Origin: Pteria penguin
Lineage: Eukaryota > Mollusca > Bivalvia > Pterioida > Pteriidae
Direction: 5' to 3'
Length of the DNA stretch: 64,000 nt
NCBI GenBank assembly: GCA_035048485.1
Contig: CM068592.1
Coordinates: forward strand, 36,588,001-36,652,000
The notes beneath the pieces are model-generated. The model had not been told where the DNA came from. It was given only the letters and a program-made list of their open reading frames with translations, and did not search any database. Position 1 is the first letter of the stretch; each line of letters starts with the position of its first letter. This document shows, one piece after another, positions 31,444-44,600 of the stretch. The position numbers were made by a program, and so were the translations under genes.

Positions 31444-32806
31444 GCATAATTTTGCACTTCTTTTGTATTTTTCTCTTAAAATTAGATTTAGTTTTGTTAT
31501 AAATTCTTAAGAACTATTTTCTGAATTACTGACAATTGCCCACCCTCCGTTCTACCATAATTGGCATATGGCAATGCATTGATATTGCCGTTTAAATTTC
31601 AAATTTCAGACACAGTCTGTTGTACATATGGTACAAATTGTTTAGATATCTCGTGAACATTAGATCTATCGATTTATGTTGGTTTTAGATATTTATAACC
31701 ATATCTAATCAACACTTAAACGATTGTCAAAAAAGAGGAAGTTGGGAGGGTTTAACTAATTTTATACTTCAGGGATTCAGGTGCAGATTCAACTATTGCA
31801 CGTGCCCCCATCCGACAGGAAGCATAGGGGGTGGGCAACAAAGACATCTTTGTTAAGTAAATGTTTTCAAATTAAATCAATCACTAGCCAGAAACAATCA
31901 TAATACACTATAGATGTTACCAATTGCATAATTTTTTTTCAAAATTGCCGCCGGTTAAAACTTTATCGAAGCTGCTGACACAGTGAAAAGGAGATATGAT
32001 CCATCAGCATGCCATGGTACATGCGCTGATTTCAATGAAGTGGACAAAAACGCCCCTAATCGACCAATTCGGCCTTGCAGACTTTCCCACTCCCAATACC
32101 TGTTGAGGTTCTGGATCTAACCCTGAGTCTCTGTGTAATTCCAAATATCCATATTTGCAAATCAAGCCATTTACTCCCAATGATAGTACGAATATACATC
32201 AAGTCCATCAATTTAACATTATTTTCGACATTAAACATACACCCCCTCAATGACCTCATGTAAAGGCATATATACAATATACATAATATATATAAATGTG
32301 TAATGTATTAAGGATGAAATAATCGCTTTTATCTTATTCATTTATCTTGATATTAATCTAGGGTCATATCCCACCCAACCCTCAGTTTATAAATCTTTAA
32401 TTATTTGATCAGGTATGTATATTAGATATATAAGTCCCTGTTGATATTGTCAGCTGGGGGAAATGAAGTAAAGATAGATTTTGTTATAGGAAAATCATAT
32501 ACAGACTTGAGGATGCCTCTTACTGTGCTAGGAATAACTCCATTTTCCCGGTTGAAATTGAATACCCTGTTAGTTCATTATGATTAATTATGACGATATC
32601 CTACTTTGCGCCCAAGGTGGTATATTTAAACTTAGCCGCAAGTCGTGGCCCTATTAAACTGATAGGAACACATTCTTTACATTGCGTAAACTTATAATTT
32701 TGATCAACGGAATGGCCGGTGTTACAGAGTGAGCTCCCCCCCCACCCCCCCCCCCACCACCCCCCCCCCCCCCCCCCCCCCCCCACGCCCCCCCCCCCCC
32801 CCCCCC

Positions 32807-32850
<44 letters not shown>

Positions 32851-35800
32851 CCCCACCCCCCCCCCCCCCCCCCCTCTTTTGCTCTGCGGTCCTACTCTAG
32901 AGTGAGCCTTCACCTCAAGGGGAACGTTCACGCTAGAGCCAGCCTTCCCCTGATCAAACAGAACGCAAAGACCAATTTCTGGAAAAATGCACGCGTGTGA
33001 TAGACAGTTAAGGTCGAGGTATTACCTCGGGCGGGCATTACTGTGGTTTGCTAAGATTCAGATTCTATATATCATTTAGGATATAAACTGTTGCGGATCC
33101 AGGATTAAAATACTGCAAAAAAAAAGGAGGGGGTGGCGGTGGGAAAGCACATGTGAAAACAAGTATTTGTCAATCTACTCAATCATGCATGAATTTGAAT
33201 AATATTTCACAGCATTGTTGCCCTGGGCCTAAGGGTGTGTCATGACATTGACTGAAAGGTCATACATGTATCTTCAAGGTCAATGTCACAATGTATGTGA
33301 TAGGTAAATCAGGCTGTGTCATACCTTTCTACCCTTGTATAGATTTGAGTAATATATCACAGAGTTGTTACCTAGGATCAGGATCAAAGGGTGTATTTTG
33401 ACCTTGAACCAAGGTTATATCTGCAAGGTCAAGGTCACAATGCATATGATGGGTAAATCTTTGTCTGAGCCATAACTTTGTATCCCTTGCATAGATTTGA
33501 GTATACGTAATATTTCACAGAATTGTTGCCCAGGACCCAAGGATGTGTCTTGACTTTGAACCAAAGTTATATATGCAAGGTCAAGTTCACATTGTATATG
33601 ATGGGTGGGTAAATCTTTGTCTAGTCCATAACCTTTTACCCATTGCATGGATTTGAATAGTATTTCACAGAATTTTTGCAATTTGGGAATGTTTCTATAC
33701 TTCATCCCTTCAAACTTAGTGACAGGCATATAATGCCACGCTAGGCGTTGCTATTGTTGACTATACAGTGTTCTTCATTAATCACCTTCCATCAGTACTG
33801 TCAGTACTTTGATTAATAATGTATTCAATGTAAAGGGAGAGTTGAAACAATACAAAGGTATTATTTAATTACGTCATGACGTCGAAACGAAAATGACGTA
33901 CAGGTGAAAAAAAGTGTCGTCAAGCGGCAAGTCACCCAAGCCTTAGCCGTCTATCAGCATACATCGCATACTATTATTACACGACACACTCCTTATCTCT
34001 AACTATATACATGTACTCACTACATCACGTATAAAGTGGTGCCAGCATAATGCCACGAAACGCTTCATTTTATCTTTATGTCACAATCCGATAGAAAGAT
34101 CAGACATACAAAACGTGTCTCTGAAAACATATGCCCTAGCAGCAACTACGCATTTATACAAGAAGATTTTAGGTTAAGATAAAGATTACTCCTTGTTTAT
34201 ACTAGGTCGATTAGTTTGTGGTCAAACAAAAGACGGTCAGTTATTGACGATACGACTATGTCTTCGGTTTGAACTGCCGACCAGATAGGCAAAATGATAA
34301 TCGTCCCATACAAAGGTATATATGGTGCAGAGGAAATGCAGAAGCCTATAGAATTTATCTAGGATACTATTCAATAACAATTATGAGCGACAGTTTAGAC
34401 ATTCTCACACCCCTACCGAACTGTAATGGAGAAACATTCCACGTGTTTTTACTTGTCTGAGATACATGCAGACCAAGATGAGCCCCTTCCCTGTATGTTT
34501 CAAGGTCACCGATGCCCTCGTTCTGACTCCACTTCCGATGAGCAGTCACCATGCAAGCACACAGGGGAAAAAATCCGACTATAAAATAAAACTTACCGGC
34601 AGAACAAGAACACACGAGAATCCTTTCCAAAAGTTTCTTATCTACACGGAAAAGCTTTTTCGGTCTCGAACGACCCTCCATCACAGAAGAAAATGGGGAG
34701 TTCCCATGCAGATAATTGGCACAGTTTTGCTGATCTCTTTTCTTTGTTTTTACGAGCTGGCAAAATCGTTTACTATGATGCCCTTTCTAACAATCAATCA
34801 TACTAGAAAGTCAAGAGTCGGAAATATATGACAGCGCATAAAAAAACGTCTTTTGATGTTTCAAGCATCAATTAAAACAGATCGATCAAATAAATTTTAA
34901 CACTGGCGTCGTGTTCGAGTCAATTCGGGAACTGTCAAGCAAATCCTGAATCAAAACTAATCTAAAATTATTAACACGCCACGCATGGTCTCCAAGAGGG
35001 CAGTGTACATCAGACTGACAAAAAATGTATACATCAGTACAGATATATGAAGTCACTAAACCATTGACCTAATTACGCCTTACAAGGTCAATGTCACATC
35101 AGTATCTTTATATATATCTATAAATGTACAGAAATCAGACATATATTGTCCAATTTGGTCGAAATGCGCCGTTAGAGTGGTTTCATGAAATGCACATTTC
35201 AGAGGGATCAAAGCTACATATAAAAGTTTGCTGTAAGAAAAAAAAAACATGAGAGGTATCAGAATCCATTTTGATTCCGCAGTCATTTTCTTTAATGTGC
35301 ATTTAACAATTAGCGTTGACAAAATAGATACCAACAGTCAATCTGTCACATTCAAGGTCTACTGCCAGCAAGTGGCGCCATGCTCTAATTATAACGGAAG
35401 TCACAATACGTCAAAATTGTCGACAACGCACTACACCCAGACCAAAATGAACTTAGCGTGTATCTAAAATTTGTTCTACATTGAAGTAAAATTAGAGATG
35501 GAATAATACGGAATACGATTTATCGACATGGTTTATATTGATTTTTGTCAAGATTGTTTCATCTGTATGTTATACGGTATCATTGGACGGTTTGTCTGAA
35601 GCTTTGTTCTATTTTCTCTGTGTTCCATTGACGAAGTTCACTATTAACATCACAAATATGGTGGCGACACCTGTCTGGAGTGATGCTCAAAAAGTTTTGG
35701 CATAGACAGATTTCAGTACATATATACCATTGCTTAAATTTTCCCTACAATTCCCTGGCCCCTTCTATTGGATCAACCCATGAAAGTAACCCTTTCCCCG

Positions 35801-38553
35801 ACCTCTCCCCTTTTGGCGCTGGATTTACAAATGAAGAAAAAAGATTCAATAATATACTATTAGATCTACTAAAGCTGTATTATACAATGTGTACGTGTAC
35901 AAATACAAACTTTATATTTAATCCTGCAAACTAATAAAATTAATGTATGAAAAAGTCCTCGTATTCTAGGCACCAAGTGTCTTCATGTATCGTACTCGTG
36001 TCCGTTATTTCGGACGAACATCGATCATACAGCGGTCTCAGGTTTTCGCACAAGTCTGGTCTATCTGCATAGACTGTTTAAGCCCCTTATTGGACGGCAG
36101 CTGGTCTCGCTTCAGCGTGACTCAGTAGTCCCCGAGCTGACCTTCTTAAAAGCCGACATGTTACATGACAGCACCGCTTATACTTGCGTACATTTAGTAC
36201 CTACGCCTGGTCTCTTCTGCCTGATTTGATAAGGAATACATTACATGTCTACATTTAGGATATGTCCAATAGGGGTTTAGGGGTGATGCATGTTGAAAAT
36301 GTGAGTTCTACTGTACATCATACCATGATTAGCTCACCTAGCTTTCTGTCGAACCGTCATGATCAAATAACGGTCGTCGGAATGAATTTCCAAAGTGACA
36401 CTATTGGACAAACTTGTTGCTCCACAGTACTTACTTTGTTTGCTTGATTCTTGTTTTACGTCACTCAACACTCAAATATCATTGAACTTATACGATAGAG
36501 GCATCTCTGAGATATAATATACAATATATCAAACCCATTCAACCCCCCCCCCCCCAAAAAAAAAAAAAAAAACAAAACAACTAAGCAGTGCGGAATCTTC
36601 TACTTGCCATGTTTACCGTGACATGGGACATCGGTTGTTGTCTCATCCGAAAGCAGACAGACAAGACGAAGATGAGACACCGACGAGACTCGATCCAGGT
36701 ATATTTCGGTGCTAGTATTGCACCCAAACGATTGAGGAACGCCGGCTCATCTCCACAATGTAATACTACGATGTAATGATGTCATAAAACACAACTTCAG
36801 AAGATTAACAACTCTGATACCAGGACAAAAGTTAAGACTCTATATATTCCGACCTCGATCTCCTACACCGTGCGGACTATACTTCAGAATGACCTATAAA
36901 ATGAGATAAGTGATCTTGTGTACTGATATCCAAGTTATCTTACATATACAGTAATGGCATCTGTACGATACAGTCTCTTAAATTCAGACCTCTGCAAAGA
37001 AGCCACTCTAATCAGGGAGGGCGGGGTTATAAAGTTGACTTGACAACACGCATCAGGAATTCTACATCCTTATCCAAGGAATAGTGTCCTGAGCGCCGAC
37101 GAGTCACTTGTACTGCTGAACCCTTTACCTCATCTGTACTGCTGAACCCTTTACCTCATCTGTACTGCTGAACCCTTTACCTCACTTGTACTGCTGAACC
37201 CTTTACCTCATCTGTACTGCTGAACCCTTTACCTCACTTGTACTGCTGAACCCTTTACCTCACTTGTACTGCTGAATCCTTTACCTCACTTGTACTGCTG
37301 AACCCTTTACCTCACTTGTACTGCTGAACCCTTTACCTCACTTGTACTGCTGAACCCTTTACCTCATCTGTACTGCTGAACCCTTTACCTCACTTGTACT
37401 GCTGAACCCTTTACCTCACTTGTACTGCTGAACCCTTTACCTCACTTGTACTGCTGAATCCTTTACCTCACTTGTACTGCTGAATCCTTTACCTCTCTGT
37501 CCCAGGTAGAAATCTCGGGCAATCTACGACAACTTGGTCTTGTTACAACACAGATACCGAAGTATGAGTTATTCAATAAATGTCAAGGTCGAAGTGGTAT
37601 GCTGGCATAAACAATGTCAAAACCAAGAATGTATGGCTAACCGACCTAGCGAAGAAAGAGTCAAAAGTCAAGCATGCTTGCTGTAAGTTTGTATCGCATC
37701 TATCACTATGTTAATGTATTCAATGATTGTATACGTACAATGAAATTCAATAACTCCAAGTCTAAAACTTTGACGAACAGAACCCAAGTACCGATTGCAA
37801 GTTATGTGAAAAAAAGTTACATGTTGGCGAGATTGTATTACGTGCAGTAAGTAAAGATCCCCATTATTGTATGAGAGAAAAAAGAGGAGTTACCGGCTCA
37901 GTTATGTGGCAGAAGTCACCATGGAGCTATACAATAATGTACAAGACTTGATCTTTTCCCTGATATAAGAATTATCTAGCAAGTACTTCATAGATATATC
38001 GAATGCCATTTCATTTGCTTTCCAAACTAAAGACGATGGGCGAGAAGCGGTGTTAAAAGAGGTACATAACCGGCAGTCAACAATGGTGATTGTTAAGGTT
38101 ACAGGAGTTACCTTTCTTGTACACACACTCGTACTGTAGCTCAGCAGAGTTGTCTTTCTTCTATGTTAATGTGAGTTTTGTTTTACGATATACCACGATG
38201 ATTGCACTAGTGACAGCGGCTACTTGGCACAATGCACAGATATTTAGATATATGCAAAGGACCCGCAGCCGTCTGGGATCTTTTACGCGCCACGTCCACC
38301 ATACGGGACATTGGTTTTCAATGTTTCATTAATAACAGGACACCGACCGGTGGCGACCGAACTCTCGAAAACTCGGTCACTATCTAAACACCCAACAGGC
38401 TGAGCTACGCCGGATTTTTCTTCATTTTCCTTATTAACTGTTATACAGGATTTTGTGTTATTTGTACATTACTATGGCAACATCAATTAAGAGTGCTAGC
38501 TTAAATGTTATATCTGTTGTGAAATACTCTCATTAAATATGAGAACTTACGGA

Positions 38554-38605
<52 letters not shown>

Positions 38606-41600
38606 AATTCATACGATAGAAAATTATTGATCATCATCTTACAGATCAAAGTATATGTCGCGCATACCTTTAATTACCATATAGATACGAAACTTAGTTT
38701 TTATTGATTAATTATATATATATACTCTGACTCAGCGTTAAGGTGTCCTCTGGTAAAAAGTCGAAAGACAATGTGTCCTCTACGTATGTTGCCTGACATA
38801 TACAAAACATTCCTATGATTTACTACACCTAAATGGGAACCTTTACTCTATATTTATTACATATAATCATCTTATTTGCATACGACATTCGCAAGTGAAA
38901 CAATGACATATATAAATAGAGAATATATGCACGTGTAGATAGCCGGTATTTGACCAGAGACTTCCAAAGTTAAATCAAGACGTAATTACAGTGGTCACGT
39001 TTCGACAGAGAGCGAGTGGACAAGATGTATATTATAGGCTGGAAAGGGTTGGGTGTGTAACTTTGATCAATGCTGTGAAATTTTCGCGGTAAATTCTTAC
39101 AAGTTATGTAAAAAAAAGCGTACTTAAGATCTTCGCTCCTTCAGAACAAAGTGATACTTTATCTGCAGCCTAATAAATAATAGGTCCGAAATGAAAAGAA
39201 GCAGGTTGATTTAATATCAAATGGTTAAGCACATCCAAAAAATTATGTCCATGTCCGTGAATTCGTTAGGAATGACCATTAATGTCTTTAGAAGGGAATC
39301 TCAATGAAGATTAAGTATGGAGAATATGAAGTTGGTGCCACCATAATGTACGTATGGCATATTACTAAATTAAAAGGTGTCTGGAATATATATATATACA
39401 TCGGTATCTTACCTTGATATACCGCCTTCCTGTGCATTCTTAACATCAATTTCGAATACATTAATTCAACACACTTTTTCCCTCCTAATTTGTCCTTGTG
39501 CGAATTCAAAACAATATTTCCTTCCTTAGAAATATAAACAATCAACTTCCTCTCTGTGTCGTGCAATAAAGAGACTAACACAAAGGAAAGCTTTCAAATG
39601 CTGAATCCACTATGGATAAATCGACCACTGAAATTCAAATCGACCTGATCTATCGAAAACTGCTACGAATGACCTCATTGAAACAAAGGTAAACTCATTT
39701 AGATTTTAGATCATATCTCTTGCCGCTAATAAATAATTCCTTCAAATGATCATCTCGCGCTGTCATATGTTCCAAGAGAGGATCCGTCTATTCGGTAATC
39801 TACACCACAATGTGTCCACCGTTACTGTGTAATGAAAAATTACACACAAGACTCTCTGACATTTATATACGTTCGTCCTCCGCGATGCGTATATTTCATT
39901 AATACCTTTCCCATTGTTTTTCGCACCTGATGAAAATTACATTATCTAACGAGTTCGACATTTCATTCACCTAGATATAACGTACTGCAGACGACATTGG
40001 GATTGGTTACATCCATACTAACTTACATAGCCACAGCTACTTCATTCGTCTTTTCAAGGTATACATGCAAGTACATTGAAGAGCATCAATACCTTCTTCA
40101 TTCTATCATTTTACCTTGCGCAGTTTAGTACTTGAATTTCACATATCACACAATACGTTTAGTTTAGTAAAGTCGTTTTTAACCATTTATCGCAACCTGG
40201 ACACAGTAGGCTATCAACTTCTAATACATAATGTAAAACTCCAGAGTTCAAAACCAAGTGGTCGGTACCACAAACAAAATGCTTTATAAGTACACCAAGT
40301 CTGTCCCACCATTATATAAACATTTTATTATCATGTATCTTTGACTGCATAAAAATAACCCAAGTCTCTACTACCATGACTACCGTTATTCCAACATATG
40401 ATTTTCATGCATGCCTTGGAAACTACAGCCACCCTAGATACATAATGATTCTGCAGAGCGAAAATCCACGATGAATTAATTCTAGTTGATCTGTAATTGC
40501 CTAGAGGATTTACGTCGTTCACGTCCTCAAAGCATCAGGTTAACAACTTTTCAAACATCACAGCGCAATGTAGTGTCGAACACCGAACATTTAATCACTA
40601 CACCAAATACGCTTCTGTGGTTAAGCAGCACGAAGTTTACATTGGACTTGTTCATGCAGCTCAGTATCTCACTAAAACGTGAGTTTCTACTGCCGTAAAA
40701 GTCAACTATGCAGCACCAAAAGCCAACAAAGCACAAACTCTTTACAGCACAACAGTTAGCACTGAATTCACGCTTGTATATATTGTGGAGCACACCTCTG
40801 CCCTACGTATACATTCTTGCTCTATACTGCACCTTGTCATTCACGGTGACACTTTTACAACATATGAAATCCACAGCATGTTATATATATTCTGCCCTGC
40901 ATTAGCGAACACGTCATTTCAAATACATGCACTGCATAATCTGCACATACTTGAACACTACGACCGTAAATTTGACAAAGAGTAATAAAAGGGCTATAAT
41001 GTATCAATTTTACTTTCAGATATCCATAATCCTTCAGTAATCCTGCAAAATTAAGGTGGGAAAGGAAGAGGGAAGGGGGTTTTCCATCGTCATAGCGATA
41101 CAACAAGGCAACTGACCTCGAACCCTCTGTCCTATAGGTCAAATTCAAACCGCTACAATGAGTTTGGAAACAATATCGACGGCGTTCCTTTGTGCTACAC
41201 CCAGATACATTACACCACTATATACATCTTTTCACTTTCATCCGTAGATTAAGTTTAAAGCTCTAAAGATTATTTAGATTTACATGAAATATCTTTAAAT
41301 AACTTACCTTTGTCAGTATCGAATCTTTAAATGGGAAATTTGATATTTTTCTTTACAAATATCACGCAACGTTCAGCAATAAAGGTAGAACCGTAGATTG
41401 TGGGCAAGACGGATCCAGCAATGTATGAAGGTTTCAACTATCGTCTTGGAAGTAAAACATTTGCCAAGTAAAAAGAGAGGGATTTCTATCATTAAAAAAT
41501 AGACCTAAATTTTTTCCGTACTGGCCAAAGGGGACGGGTTCAGACTCAAAACGATCAACCGCTGTGGCCAACACATGATCTGTTATACAAACAGAACAAC

Positions 41601-44600
41601 CACCGCGACCAGCAAATGGTCGGTCATACAAATAGAACAACCACGGCGACCAGCAAATGGTCGATCAGACAAACAGAACAACCACCGCGACCAGCAAATG
41701 GTCGATCATACAAATAGAACAACCACCGCGACCAGCAAATGGTCGATCATACAAACAGAACAACCACCGCGACCAGCAAATGGTCGATCATACAAATAGA
41801 ACAACCACCGCGACCAGCAAATGGTCGATCATACAAACAGAACAACCACCGCGACCAGCAAATGGTCGATCAGACAAACAGAACAACCACCGCGACCAGC
41901 AAATGGTCGATCATACAAACAGAACAACCACCGCGACCAGCAAATGGTCGATCATACAAACAGAACAACCACCGCGACCAGCAAATGGTCGACCATATAA
42001 ACAGAACCACCACCGCGACCAGTAAATGGTCGATCATACAAACAGAACAACCACCGCGACCAGCAAATGGTCGATCATACAAACAGAACAACCACCGCGA
42101 CCAGCAAATGGTCGATCAGACAAATAGAACAACCACCGCGACCAGCAAATGGTCGATCATACAAATAGAACAACCACCGCGACCAGCAAATGGTCGATTA
42201 TACAAACAGAACAACCATCGCGACCAGCAAATGGTCGATCATACAAATAGAACAACCACCGCGACCAGCAAATGGTCGATCATACAAATAGAACAACCAC
42301 CGCGACCAGCAAATGGTCGATCATACAAATAGAACAACCACCGCGACCAGCAAATGGTCGATCATACAAACAGAACAACCACTGCGACCAGCAAATGGTC
42401 GATCATACAAATAGAACAACCACCGCGACCAGCAAATGGTCGATCATACAAACAGAACAACCACCGCGACCAGCAAATGGTCGATCATACAAACAGAACA
42501 ACCACCGCGACCAGCAAATGGTCGATCATACAAACAGAACAACCACCGCGACCAGCAAATGGTCGATCATATAAATAGAACAACCACCGCGACCAGCAAA
42601 TGGTCGATCATACAAATAGAACCACCGCGGCCAGTAAATGGTCGATCATACAAATAGAACAACCATCGCGACCAGCAAACGGTCAATCATACAAATAGAA
42701 CAACCGCCGTGACGATCACATGACCGAACATACAAATGGAAAAAACCGATGTGACCAGTACATAATAGGTTACACAAATAGGACAACCGCCGTGATCAGC
42801 AAATGGTCAGTCATACATATAGATCATTGAAGATGAAGACATACATTTATAAAATTAATACCCTCCGAACTTTCACCACTAGCCTACGCCACGTAACATT
42901 TTATCACCTGTCTTAATTGGTATTAGAAACTTAATTAACAACGAAATCACACATCTGTCTCTGTTTTCTTTTTTGCAAGTTGTACACCACGTGCGCACGT
43001 AAGATGAACAAAAACTATCAATAATACTGGCATACAAAGAAAACATGCGTAAGTTAGAAACTGGAGTACTACTTCTTACATATATGACGGCAACTGGATT
43101 TCCTGTTGTGTTAGTTATTTGTTGTGGAGCGTCACACCAGGATTATTTCACCTATAAAATGTCACCCACTGGTGTGCAATGTACTACCTTTCTGCATTTA
43201 AAAGCATTCAAACAAAGGTCATACATTTATCATCACAATGGTCGCTAGAACAATGAGTAACAGTCGGAATCTGAACAACAGCAATAGCACAAACTCATGA
43301 TGGTCGCTAGAACAATAAGTAACAGTCGAAATCTGAACAACAGCAATAGCACAAACTTATGATGGTCGCTAGAACAATGAGTAACAGTCGGAATCTGAAC
43401 AACAGCAATAGCACAAACTCATGATGGTCGCTAGAACAATGAGTAACAGTCGAAATCTGAACAACAGCAATAGCACAAACTTATGATGGTCGCTAGAACA
43501 ATAAGTAACAGTCGGAATCTGAACAACAGCAATAGCACAAACCTAAGTGTATAGTTCTACATAAAAAAAATAATTTATGCATGTAATTTAGATTTTATAC
43601 AATTATCAAATGCTGCCATGATCCTATAACGTACTCTAATCTGAGGATACATATAACAAAGATCATGACACAATCGATTTAATACTGCGCTGATAATAAA
43701 TTCATGATATTGAAACTCCTGCGGAACAATTGTAAACAACGTGATTGTTGATATTCTATTTTATGAGTTGCCATTACCATTTCTTATTCTGATTTGCCGT
43801 CCGACTTTTGTTCCTAAAGCCAATGTGTAGCTGACAGCATCTTCGTTCCAATTCTTCTATTTTAATCGGTAATATAGGCCTTAACAATAGAGTATGACAT
43901 CATAACATGGTAACAAGGATAGCATTACTTACATAATCAACAAGCGTCAAAGCAACGAAGTGGTAAACTAATACCTACAGTATATGATGTCTCTTGATTA
44001 TATATATATATAACACATGGCTACAGAATGTACAAAACGTGTTGATATTCCCCACACTTACTCGCTTTCTCTACATTTTGTTAATCAGACTGACAAAATA
44101 TATGTATGTAAAGTTGAACTGTATGTTCTATAGGCGGATCTAGAAATTTTTGAAAGGGGAGGTTGCAGTCTCCCTTGACCAATGTTTTGCACTATTCGAT
44201 CTGGAAAGGGGGGATGCAGCCTTAAAATGGTCGAAAATGGCCTTTTTTGGTAAAATTTTCAGACCAAGAGGGGATGGGTGGGTTTGGAACCACTGCAACA
44301 CCCCTCTAAATCCGCCAATGTGTTCGAATAAAGCACTCTCTATGCCATCTTATCTTAACTTAGTTCAGCCAACATGGAGGTGGACAATATTGTTTAATAC
44401 TATTGGTGGCGAAAAATCGGAAACAAACTGCAGACTGACATACCGTCCCAATTCCGACCTCCTGCAGGTACACTAACACACCATCCAACCTCCGATCTTC
44501 AGCAGACACAGAAATACCTTCCAACAACCGATCTTTAGTAGGTAGACTGACACACTTTTCAAATACTGACCTTCAGCAGGTACAGGGACATACCTTTCGA

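Noticed and set aside
32719..33000. Proline-rich and glycine-rich frames
   Set aside because: They come from the poly-C tract read on each strand.
41657..42657. Repeat proteins with [12 protein letters not shown] units
   Set aside because: They are the three-frame readings of a 41-bp minisatellite that happens to lack stops; the unit length is not a multiple of three.
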